64,000 nt of DNA. Origin: Branchipolynoe longqiensis. Its lineage: Eukaryota; Annelida; Polychaeta; Phyllodocida; Polynoidae. The notes under the pieces are model-generated. The model searched no databases. It saw nothing but the letters and a program-made list of their open reading frames with translations, and had not been told where the DNA came from. How positions within the stretch are numbered: the first letter of the stretch is position 1; the number at the start of each line of letters is the position of its first letter. Made by a program: the position numbers and the translations under genes. Shown here one piece after another: positions 55,547 through 64,000 of the stretch. Where the stretch lies: NCBI GenBank assembly GCA_030323885.1, contig CM059186.1, forward strand, positions 152,122,407 through 152,186,406, in the 5' to 3' direction.

Positions 55547-55911
55547 AGCTGTATAAACTATAATGTGATGGTTTTAAGCTTCTACTATATTTACCAAATC
55601 AATGTATTACGTTAATCTTTATAATCTGCTTTACTTTCCTTTAATAACGTGTTGAAAATGGCACACTTTGGAGATATTTCAAATGAAAGCATGTACAATT
55701 TATTTTGTGTGTAGGCTACGCCAAAATGCTGAACGCTATAGGGTTGTATGACTTGCAGCAGCGACATGTTCTATTAAATTTATTTACTTTTCCTTCTATT
55801 TAGCAACAACTTTTTAAAAAGTGCACCAGTATCTAAGTTGGATGTTTAGAATCAAATCCAGAGAAGTGCTACGGTTTCGAAAATTGTATAGTTTGATCAG
55901 ATTATGCAGCT
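55547..55911 (+). repeat. TTAA-flanked MITE (family P), complete copy
   Basis: Exact TTAA on both sides (55543-55546, 55912-55915), ends AGCTGTATAAACTATAATG and CAGATTATGCAGCT. Body blocks conserved but diverged. Confidence 0.85.
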
Positions 55912-55986
55912 TTAATGTGTAGTGCGATATGCAACGTGAATCATGAGTAGATACTTATTGTAAGATTGCACACACATATGCATATA

Positions 55987-56135
55987 CAGTAAACCCTCTT
56001 TAAATCGACCGACTTTAAGTGGTCCATTTAGGGAGGTGGTCGGTTTAGGGAGTTAGAATATGGTTACAATGGTATTGTTGGGACCCAAATAAATCGCTCG
56101 ATATAGGGGAGGTGGTCGGTTAGAGAGGGTTTACT
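55987..56135. repeat. Pogo-like miniature element
   Basis: CAGTAAACCCTCTTTAAATC at the left and GAGAGGGTTTACTG at the right are inverted, with CGACCGACTT/GGTCGGTT inside, a palindrome of ~148 bp. The CAGTNAACC end is usual for pogo/Tigger-type elements. TA precedes the left end; the right end runs directly into SINE-A sequence. Confidence 0.65.
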
Positions 56136-56432
56136 GGTCGAGTCAAACCAATGACTTAGAAATTTATACTTGTCGCTTCCTAGCCAGGGGCTCTGCATTA
56201 TTAGGATAGGGCAAGGACTGGTCTGCTCAGTGTCAGGATAATGTGACTGAGTGGGATATCAGATCTGTGGAGGTGGTCGGTTAGAGAGGGTTTACTGGTC
56301 GAGTCAAACCAATGACTTAGAAATTTATACTTGTCGCTTCCTAGCCAGGGGCTCTGCATTATTAGGATAGGGCAAGGACTGGTCTGCTCAGTGTCAGGAT
56401 AATGTGACTGAGTGGGATATCAGATTATGGTG
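56109..56432 (+). repeat. 161-bp tandem duplication joining MITE end and SINE-A
   Basis: GGTGGTCGGTTAGAGAGGG begins at 56111 and 56272, and the following 140 bp are identical as far as I can read, ending GAGTGGGATATCAGAT. A recent duplication or an assembly artefact. Confidence 0.9.
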
Positions 56433-56548
56433 CTGGTGGCCTTGTCTCCCAGTGGAGCAGCACTATAATGTCATCATGAGTGCACACTGTCACAAGTCAG
56501 TACCTGTCCTGATATGACCTTAAATGTTGCTAGGACGTAAAACAACAA
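56130..56548 (+). repeat. SINE-A, head replaced, core duplicated
   Basis: Plus orientation: CGAGTCAAACCAATGACTTAG, TGTCGCTTCCTAGCCAGG, AGGATAGGGCAAGGACTGG and CAGTGGAGCAGCACTATAA, then CACAAGTCAGTACCTGTCC and tail ATATGACCTTAAATGTTGC-TAGGACGTAAAACAACAAC. It is joined to the pogo-like end. Confidence 0.85.
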
Positions 56549-56639
56549 CAAACAAACTATTGTTTAAGACTTGTCAGGAATTGTTGTGAACATAATGTAA
56601 AATTAATTTTGGCAAGCACGCCAAAACTGACACCATATA

Positions 56640-57990
56640 TCTATTAAAGTCGGCTGGTATACCTTGCCGGAAAAACAAACAAACTCGGAATAGTTCTAAT
56701 TTGTGCCACAGGGTGGTGCATGCTTAGTACTGAACCTTTCCACTAGGTGTTCTAAAGTGACCTAGATTGGTCATGTGACAGCTGTTGTGAAAATGGCTGG
56801 GTGGGTGGAGAGAAGGGAGAGTAAAACTGATGTATTTTCTATTTTCTTTAGAGTAGTTCAAACAGGAAATATATTTGCTTTAATGTAAAATATATGTTAG
56901 TACAATTACATTGCATAATTCAATGAGAAACACATATAGATGAAAAATGTTTTTTTTTTGTTGAATATAAAAAGGTTTTGGACTGTATGGGGTTTGAACC
57001 CACCAGACCAAACAACTTCAGATTACAAGTTCAACACCTTAACCAATAGGCCATAGAGATCACACATAGTTATTTGTCTCAGTTCAGGCTATATGATGTC
57101 CCATAAACAAATACACCTTGTATGTATGTATGTTTTGCACGCATCCGTTTGAAATTTGTCAGTTACACTGGCTATGAAAGGAAAACTTATTTTGTTATTG
57201 AATGTAAAAAGGAGTTAACCATATGGAGTGAGATATGTGCATTTGAAAGTTTTTGACTTTCAGATTTTTTGTTTTACTATTAACTAATGCAGCAGTCATT
57301 CCATGCTGGCCACATCAGCTGGGCCTGAGCATTAATAGTTTGAGGGGATCAGCCGCAAATACACAGGTTTCCGGTTTTAATGCTATGATGGCAGCAGCCG
57401 TTCTGGGTGTGCCTATGCGTTATCGTTTGGACGGGATCCTTAGCAAATGCGCCGGGTTCTGCGATTAATGCTATAATGCCAGCAGCCATATTCTATGATC
57501 CAGCCGGACCTGAGCGTTAATGGCTTGACGGGATCCGCCGCAAATGCACAGATTTCTAGGTTTAATGCTATGATGGCAGCCACTGTTCTGGTCATGCATT
57601 ATTGTTTGGACGGGATCCATCACAAATGCGCCAGGTTCTGGGCTTAACGCTATAACAGCAGCAGCCGTTCCGCAGCGTAGGCGCCTGCAGACGACTTGGG
57701 ATCGCAGAACATGCAGTTCATCATAGGTGAGTGTAGAAACTGATATGGTGCTATGACCCCAGGCGGTTTTCCAATGCATACGCTGTGGAACGGCGCATTT
57801 GCGATGGATCCCGTCCAAGCGATAACACATAGGCATGACCAGAACAGCTGCTGCCATCATAGCATTAAACCCAGAAACCTGCGCAATTGCGGTGGATCCC
57901 ATCAAACCATTAATGCTCTGGCCCTGCTGAATAATAGAATGTGCAGTTTGTCATAGGTGAGTGTAGAAACTGATATGGTTCTACTACCCA
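56640..57990 (+). repeat. Family Q, truncated copy 3
   Basis: The GGAAAAACAAACAAACTCGG and AATAGTTCTAATTTGTGCC block matches Q copy 2 at 52357-52403. After an inserted SINE-C come the ATGTTTTGCACGCATCCG and AACCATATGGAGTGAGATA blocks and the monomer array (57280-57960: plus units, then inverted units). Neither terminus is retained. Confidence 0.78.
56822..57090 (-). repeat. SINE-C (tRNA-Thr-like head), inserted in family Q
   Basis: Minus orientation: GCCTATTGGTTAAGGTGTTG, AACTTGTAATCTGAAG and GGTGGGTTCAAACCCC resemble a tRNA with UGU anticodon. The body runs to GAAAATACATCA. A second copy lies inverted at 58266. Confidence 0.78.
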
Positions 57991-58265
57991 GGCCTATATA
58001 TGTATTAGAATTGGCGGATCAATATATATATATTTTTTGGGTCCATATATATATACATACGTTGTATATATATGACATATATACTATTACTAGTGCATAT
58101 ATCAAATATATTTACTGTGTGGGTATTGTAAGATGCCCTCACGACACATACATTTTATATATGACTTGTATATATACATCATACATATGATATACACATG
58201 GTATATATATATACACACATACACAATCACACACCTATTATATATGACGTTGTATATACAAATAG
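57990..58265. repeat. AT-rich simple sequence
   Basis: Dense (TATA)n-type stretches, some palindromic (for example 58020-58080 and 58180-58215). Non-coding. Confidence 0.8.
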
Positions 58266-58518
58266 CCTGAACTGAAACAAATAACTGTGTGTGTTCTCTG
58301 TGGCCTAGTGGTTAAGGTGTTGAACTTGTAATCTGAAGTTGTTTGGTCTTGTGGGTTCAAACCCCATACAGTCCAAAACCTTTCTAGATTCAATAAATAA
58401 CAAACAAACAAATTTCATCTATATGTATTTCTCATTGAATTATGTACTAACATATATTTCATATTAAAGCAAATATATTTCCTGTTTGAACTACTCTAAA
58501 GTAAATTGAAAATACATC
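58266..58518 (+). repeat. SINE-C copy 2
   Basis: ATAGCCTGAACTGAAACAAA, GGCCTAGTGGTTAAGGTG, AACTTGTAATCTGAAG, GGGTTCAAACCCCATACAG and a ~150-bp body ending GAAAATACATCA, cut by the Harbinger element at 58520. Inverted relative to 56822-57090. Confidence 0.8.
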
Positions 58519-58703
58519 AGGGCCCAAATGTATGTGGGCGGGTTAGCGGTCATAACCCACGCGTAGTCGGGAATTCCCCGGTTAGCGGGCGAAACTGACA
58601 ATGTATGTGCACGGGTTAGGCAAACCCCTCGAGGGTTAACGCGGCGTACGCTAACTCCAACTTGTCGGTGGTTTATCGTCGGTGTGTTACGCGCGGAGGC
58701 AAG

Positions 58704-58916
58704 ATGGAAGTCTTTGTTTACCGGCGTTATATGCAGAGACATTTGCGGAGGGAGCGTGTTTTCCGCGACAGAACTAATCCTTTCGAGAAAATCAATGACC
58801 TAGAACTATTTAAGAAGTTCAGGTTCAGAAGACACAACATTCTCGCTTTGACTGACACAGTGACAGACGAACTAGCACTAACAAATCGCACCGGAGCGCT
58901 GACTCCATTGCTTCAG
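58704..58916 (+). pseudogene. HARBI1-like transposase, first exon only
   Basis: ATG at 58704 gives 71 residues: YRRYMQRHLRRERVFRDRTN, PFEKINDLELFKKFRFRRHN and ILALTDTVTDELALTNRTGA, followed by donor CTTCAG|GTACGT in phase 0. This is the N-terminal region (RERVFRDRTNP...FRF) of Harbinger transposases. No exon with the DDE core follows before the Myb-like gene, so the catalytic domain is deleted. Confidence 0.78.
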
Positions 58917-59726
58917 GTACGTGTTTACATACTCCGTTTTCGGCCTCACTAGTCTAGACAGTAATCTCGATTATTGGCTGTCATATTAAACTATGCTAAA
59001 AACAGCTAAAATTCCCACCATTTTTATGTAGATTCAGACCATCGTTGTGTATTTTGTGTATTAAGTGTAAACAAGGCAAATTCGCGAAATGTCGATACAT
59101 AGCCTTTCTCTTAACCCTAAAGCTCAATCTCTTATATGTTAACCATTTGGCGTATTTAATCTTTGCAGCGTTATAGGGTACAGTACTAGGCGTAGTAATT
59201 TGATTGCTTTCTCTTCTGTCATGAGAACTGCATATTAAACTAACTGATATAAATTACCTAAGTATAATCACGCTTCCTTGACTTAATTTTGTTGGAAATG
59301 ACTGATGTTTAACTATTGTGGATGACTCACCGATGAAGCTGTCCGTCCGTATAAGTGGCTGGAAGAGAAGATGAGACTGTCATTACACACAGTGTCATTA
59401 AGACAGGTAGCACAAGAACTTGTATAACGTATATATAGTTTATAATGTGTGGATGCGTAGATGTGTGTGTAGTAGAAGTAAGAATCATTAGAATACGCCA
59501 TTATCTACAATTTCTGAGTGAGATACCTTAGAGTTTCTGTTAAAAACCATAATACTAGGCTCAGCAGTATAATATACCTTTGTGTAGCGTAGACCAACCC
59601 TTGCAGTCAATGCCGCCTTGTTGAGATAGTTGCAGTGCAGTCCTTGTTTACAGCATGACATGCTTGCTAAGTCCACCAATATATTATTTTTAACTGTAGA
59701 ATCAAAGGTAGGAAATGCAGAAGTAG
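58917..59726. other. Region where the Harbinger catalytic exon is missing
   Basis: AT-rich, with only short overlapping frames on the minus strand (59313-59679) that lack transposase motifs. Confidence 0.55.
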
Positions 59727-60128
59727 CTACTTACTGTTTACTCCTTTCATAAGATTTGTCTCGAACCCTATGATCTGGAGGATCACCTCCTCGAAGGGAA
59801 GTGCAGCCTCCGGCGGACCTCCACCGGTTTGGGAAGATCTCCTCTGCCGAGCGAGAACGTCGGCCTTCATCGATTTCCATTTTTCTTTTATCTCGCTGCG
59901 CGAACATTTCGCCACCCCACACGCGTTGACCATGGCGGTCACAGCATCCCATGCTCGGGTTTTTGCCTGCATTGTTATCTTATTGTTGAACGAGGCGAAT
60001 AACACGACCCTCGCCAACATCACCTCATCTAACATGACCGATATCTCTGCATCCCCGTAGTTAGCTTTGCGCTGTCTTTTCTTTGAAGAAGGAGTACAGG
60101 AATCGGAGGAAGCTTGGCTGAACGACAT
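59727..60128 (-). CDS. Myb/SANT-like protein of the Harbinger element
   Basis: ATG at 60128 (AAACCATGTCG). 133 residues: a Ser/Lys-rich start (SSKKRQRKANY), then GDAEISVMLDEVMLARVVL, ARVVLFASFNNKITMQAKTR, AWDAVTAMVNACGVAKCSRS and EIKEKWKSMKADVLARQR, a trihelix Myb-type fold, and GGGPPEAALPFEEVILQIIG. Related to NAIF1-type and Harbinger Myb-like proteins, which bind transposon ends and bring the transposase to the nucleus. The final AACAGTAAGTAG could be a splice donor, so a further exon is possible. The frame is intact. Confidence 0.78.
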   Translation of the reverse strand: MSFSQASSDSCTPSSKKRQRKANYGDAEISVMLDEVMLARVVLFASFNNKITMQAKTRAWDAVTAMVNACGVAKCSRSEIKEKWKSMKADVLARQRRSSQTGGGPPEAALPFEEVILQIIGFETNLMKGVNSK

Positions 60129-61167
60129 GGTTTGACTTGTAGTGTGGCTGTAAAGTGATATGAATCATAGAATTAACTCTAAAAAAGATAACAAACCGCC
60201 AGAGACATAATAAAAAAACATTGCACATATTCGCTATGGGTCAGCCTCTTTTTTTCAATGCAACAATAAAATCCTATTTGACAATAGGTTAGGCAGGGCG
60301 TTGAAATTAGACAAACATTACGGGTGATATTTGTAATTAGACAAACATTACGTGTGATATTTGTACCAAGTAATACTCGTAAGTTGACAAATGACAAGTG
60401 TGAGGCAAGTAACAAAGGATTCTAAACAGGGCCAGATTGCTAACAACACAAAACCGTCTCAAACGCTTACCCGGTTTCCGCTATTTGTACAATAACAGTA
60501 TCAACAAAACGGCCTTCAACATGTTAACACAATGCGGGTGATCTTTGTATCCACAACGGTCTTGCCAACTTACCTAAATGCGCATTCAAGGAGTAAATAC
60601 TGGAGAAGAAGTTGACGAGACTGGCAAAAGTCGTAGGAGTTGCTCCGAGTTACCCGTCGCTGGTTCCTACTGAGAATAAGACACAAATAGCGACGCTCGC
60701 CGAATACATTCCGCAGGGGGTTCCCCAAAGCTATAAATAACGCTCGGGGTAGCTAACAAGTGCGCGCTTGGCACGCATACATTGCACGTGACACAGATAC
60801 CAACACCGACGATAGCTACCCCGTCGGCCGCCCTTAACTCCGGCGGATATAACCGGCGGCTCATACATTTGGGCCCAGTTTTACTCTCCCTTCTCTCCAC
60901 TCACCCATCCATTTTCAAAACAGCAGCTGCCATCTATAGGCCCAGCCTCAGCACTGACCCACTTCTCACCCAGCCTCAGCACCGCCCACCCCCACCCAAA
61001 CCCCCCCAACTCTCCCTGGCCCATGGTGCAGTGAGTCTACAACTCTTCCCCCACATATCTGGTTATATAAATATAACAACTAAGCAGAGTTGTGCTTGGA
61101 GAGCATTTGTCGGAGTACGGTTCCCGTCGCCACAAGCCAAGTGCGACCAGTTGGGCCTAACCAGTAA

Positions 61168-61472
61168 AGTTGCATGGTCCGATGACTTTGTATTCCCTTC
61201 CATGTGGTAACAAATGCTTAATAAGTGCACAAGTATCTAAGTTAGATATGTAGGATTGCAATCAATCTGTCCTGGGAGCTCTCCTATTTTTGATCTACAC
61301 AAATGATATAGTGAACCTTACAAAACAAGATGTCAAAACAAGCTTATTTGCCTCAGTTTATTGTAAACGTACCCTACAGAGAGTTCAAATATAAAATGAT
61401 TGCTTGAATTGAATCAAAACTAGATAATTGTTTTGGTTTTGAAAATGTGATGCCTCATCGGACTAGGCAGCT
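61168..61472 (+). repeat. Family P copy, internally deleted and carrying an RT scrap
   Basis: Ends AGTTGCATGGTCCGATG (after GTAA) and CATCGGACTAGGCAGCT before TTAA. The body jumps from the left end to TATTCCCTTCCATGTGG. At ~61258-61405 foreign sequence encodes SVLGALLFLIYTNDIVNL, a LINE RT piece (palm region), between GGATT and AATC. Confidence 0.78.
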
Positions 61473-62148
61473 TTAAAAATCAGGAAGGTTTACAGACTCA
61501 TCATTCCGCTCCCCCACTCCCAACCCGCGCCCAACCACGATTATTGTGGTAATGGCCATGAGGGCCAGCCGCTACTAGGTGTCGCCTCGGTAGAGCTTTC
61601 GTCACTTTTAGGTAAGCTATCGAGAGAGCAAGACGTCTACAGGAGCTGCTCCCGCCTGGGGGTGGACAGCGAGGCGTGGCGGGGCTATGCCCACTGGGCG
61701 AGCCGGGGCAGGAACGCCGCCGGACACGGCGGTAAGTAGACACCCACGTCTGTGTACCACCTATGGTGAGGCCTGAGGGCGCCGGTTCACAAACCGAGAC
61801 GGGCGCCCCCCCCCGTTCCCCTTTGCTGGTAGCATTGGAAGGATCCTTGGGATCTCCCCACATGGTGGGAGGAGGAGATTATTTCTACCTCTAGCCTGTT
61901 GGCTTTGCCGAGGCGGGCGCCCCCCACGGCTCGGCGTGGGGACACTGACCTAGAGGCCACCAGGTGCTTGCGGGGCCGGCTCAGGGCACCGTGACCTGGA
62001 GGTCACGGTGGGGGGGGCACTTGACCCTCGGGAACCAGTTAAGCGGTGTGCGACCCATAACCGGACTCAAAGCTGCAGAGAAATTAGCGAGTTTGACGGT
62101 TACTAGATAACCGAGCGAGCAGCAGCCACAGTCACTCCTGCTCTCACC

Positions 62149-63794
62149 ATGGCGCACTACATTTCCCGCTCACCCTCACCAGCGACCTCGGACAAAGGCC
62201 AGACGGAGCCCGAGAGCCTGCTCGCCGGCTTCATAGAGGTGGCGGAACAGCAGCGGGTATCCTCACCACCGGGCGCCTTGTACCTCCCATTGCCACACAA
62301 ATCTGACCGAGGCTCGGAGATCGACATGGAAGTGGGCTCAGACCTTGATTCTAGAGCGGGAACACCGACAAGAGACGAACGGCGTGAGTCGAATTAACCA
62401 CCACCTTCACCAGACACGGTGGTAACCAGGGAGGGCAGCACAAAAAGACTAGTGCTGGCCTCCACCTCCCTGACCTACACTCCGCCACCACTAGGCAAAC
62501 TCCACCGGGGCCTGCGAATGGTGGTAGCAGACTTGGGGCAGACCTTCAGCCCGCCCCCCAACCCAGCAGCCGGGGACCAATGGAGGGGGCAGAACTACGC
62601 CCCTCACCGATCGCGGAGCTGGAGATGCTGGAAGCCAGGAAAAGGGAGTTGGAGGCGGAGATAAGAGACCGACAGGGGGGTTACTCCATAAACTGGACGC
62701 AAGGGAACGAGGGACCTTCACCACCAACACTCTCAGTGGAGGCCCCCTCGCCACCACCCGAGGCCAGGCGACCCAGGCCGTCAGCGTTCACACCACCAAG
62801 AACAACATGGGGGACGGCGAGAGAGGAACCACCACCGTACTCTGCACGCAGCGACCCCCCCACCCCTGCGCACTCGTCCAACGCCATCAGGACAGTACTA
62901 GCGGAGGCGGGGAGGCCACCCGTGGGGAGGGAGGTAAACAACCCTCTGGCCAGGGAGGCGCCACGCCCACCTACACCGGCCGCACGGGCCACGCCCACTA
63001 GGGGTGAGGTAACGGCACCGGCCCAAGCACACGAACAGGCAGTCGCCTCTAACTCGTACCTCAAACAGTTCATACCAGTAGAAAAGGCGCCTTTAGATGC
63101 GGAAGGGCAGAACCTGGCAAAAAGCACAGCCAGGCTGATAAATTCGCTGTGGACAAACCCCATGACTAAGACCGAGATGGCGGAGGTCTACGCAACACTC
63201 CCAAAGCCCGCTAATGTGGAGCCGCTCTACAAAACAAGGCTCAACCCAGAGATCGAGCAAACCTTACAACAGAGGGTGAAAGACAATGATGCAGCGCTGG
63301 CAGGCGCACAGTAGGGAGCACAATTCGCAGCCAGACCCATTGCACGGATCCTGGATGGGATCGAGAAGGGACGGCCACTAGAGACGAAGGAGATGGTGGT
63401 AGAGCTGGTAAACGTGCTGAAAATCATGGCGCGCACGAGCAACACGCTCATAGGTATGAGACATGATAATGTACGACCAGCACTACTTAACCAAATCAAG
63501 CCAATGGCCAAGAAGGACGGAAGCCACGGCTTCCGCTACCTGCTGGGGGAGGACCTGACGGCTCAGGTGATGGCATTGGAGTCCTCCAATAAAACAGCAC
63601 ATGCAATCGTCAGGTCTCAAACAGCCAGACCGTACCACAACAACAAGCGCCACGGCAGGGAAGTCAACCACCAGGGAAACTTCAGAGGCGGCCACGGGAA
63701 GGGCCGCCCGACACAATACTTCCCAAAGCTGAGGCAGGAAGAGCGGCAGTACCTCCACCGACAAAACGGCGCAGGTTTGACACGCTCACCATGA
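62149..63794 (+). pseudogene. Gag-like protein of the second DIRS-like element
   Basis: Start ATG at 62149 (CTCACCATGG). A Ser/Pro/Glu-rich N-terminus meets TAA at 62395, and a frame change before ~62580 leads to IAELEMLEARKRELEAEIRD (coiled coil) and a Pro-rich linker. The conserved part follows: ARLINSLWTNPMTKTEMAEV, YKTRLNPEIEQTLQQRVKDN, a TAG at 63312-63314, LVNVLKIMARTSNTLIGMRH and HGFRYLLGEDLTAQVMALES. A basic tail rich in Arg, Gly and His ends in TGA (63792-63794). Two stops and one shift interrupt it. Confidence 0.65.
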
Positions 63795-64000
63795 GGGGGG
63801 CGGGGCCGCGGCATGCAATACTTCAAGAACCGCAGCAACCTCCAGTAGAAACAACACACGTGAGTAAACAAGTTATGACATTTGTAGCTGGTGGGGTGAC
63901 TGCAAAGGCAAGGGAATGGGAGAGTATAACTGACAACAACTGGGTCAGATGCATGGTGAAAGGCATACAAATTGAACTACAGGAGCTACCGCGACAGGTT
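63791..64000 (+). CDS. Start of a DIRS-like reverse transcriptase, overlapping gag by ATGA
   Basis: The ATG (63791-63793) overlaps the gag stop TGA (63792-63794). It reads MRGAGPRHAILQEPQQPPVE, THVSKQVMTFVAGGVTAKAR and EWESITDNNWVRCMVKGIQI, open to the end of the window. The region precedes the RT palm, so catalytic motifs lie outside. Partial. Confidence 0.6.
   Translation, partial: MRGAGPRHAILQEPQQPPVETTHVSKQVMTFVAGGVTAKAREWESITDNNWVRCMVKGIQIELQELPRQV

Larger units (their letters stand above)
58520..60876. mobile_element. PIF/Harbinger transposon, internally deleted
   Basis: Inverted ends GGGCCCAAATGTATG (58520) and CATACATTTGGGCCC (60876), with further related TGTATGTGCACG/GCACGTGACA blocks inside. 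It holds two facing genes: the first exon of a Harbinger transposase (plus) and a Myb-like DNA-binding protein (minus). This two-gene design is usual for Harbinger. Target duplication not clear (flanks TCA and AGT). Confidence 0.8.
61478..64000 (+). mobile_element. Second DIRS-like element, 5' part, continues beyond the window
   Basis: A GC-rich leader (to 62148), a gag-like region and the start of an RT frame. Assigned to the DIRS order by the gag pattern and by WVRCMVKGIQIELQE at the RT start, which resembles the entry region of DIRS RTs. The left terminus cannot be confirmed without the right end. Confidence 0.65.

Noticed and set aside
56990..58375. Functional tRNA-Thr genes at ~57000 (minus) and ~58310 (plus)
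   Set aside because: Stems are imperfect and both copies share the same ~150-bp downstream body and ~40-bp upstream sequence, so they are SINE heads.

Overview
The window is animal nuclear DNA: AT-rich, intron-containing and dense with transposable elements. There are no prokaryotic operons, rRNA genes or CRISPR arrays. The mix of elements (DIRS- and Ngaro-like tyrosine-recombinase retrotransposons, RTE-, CR1- and I/Nimb-like LINEs, a THAP + YqaJ transposon of ISL2EU type, Harbinger-, hAT- and pogo-like DNA elements, several tRNA-derived SINEs) is typical of marine invertebrates. I cannot name the species from sequence alone; an invertebrate deuterostome or a lophotrochozoan would fit.

Two host genes can be read through the repeats, and neither is obvious as a long open frame. 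Gene 1 (minus strand) starts with a Kozak-like ATG at 31971. It continues through short exons at 25253-25167, 24228-24183, 23216-23082, 20051-19937, 18137-18067, 16007-15954, 14045-13980 and 11528-11388, possibly ending at 5514-5431. Most neighbouring exons agree in splice phase; two junctions do not, so exons are probably missing there. Gene 2 (plus strand; 47661-47838, 48387-48503, 51013-51338) is complete and phase-consistent and encodes a 206-residue, Ser/Pro-rich protein with a D-box-like and a C-terminal ABBA-like motif. I recognise neither protein.

Layout: 1-1340 repeats; 1437-4973 a nearly intact RTE-like LINE with one in-frame stop; 5886-11237 an ISL2EU-like transposon with a truncated THAP transposase and a decayed SWIM/YqaJ/PHD gene; 11.4-26.1 kb introns of gene 1 filled with MITEs, minisatellites, SINEs and a decayed I/Nimb-like LINE; 26.2-31.7 kb a DIRS-like element in the first intron; 32.7-37.6 kb Harbinger- and hAT-like MITEs and SINEs; 37.7-40.4 kb a decayed transposase-like gene with a Tudor-like tail; 41.1-45.5 kb an Ngaro-like element; 47-51.6 kb gene 2; 48.9-58.5 kb a TTAA-flanked repeat family with palindromic inner arrays, SINEs and a CR1-like LINE; 58.5-60.9 kb a Harbinger element with a Myb-like gene; 61.5-64 kb the 5' part of a second DIRS-like element running off the window.

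The strongest undescribed signal is a family of TTAA-flanked elements with termini AGTTGCATRGTCCGATG. It has at least a dozen copies in two size classes: about 330-365 bp, and about 1.66 kb with head-to-head arrays of roughly 100-bp monomers. Two copies landed at the same TTAA inside other copies.
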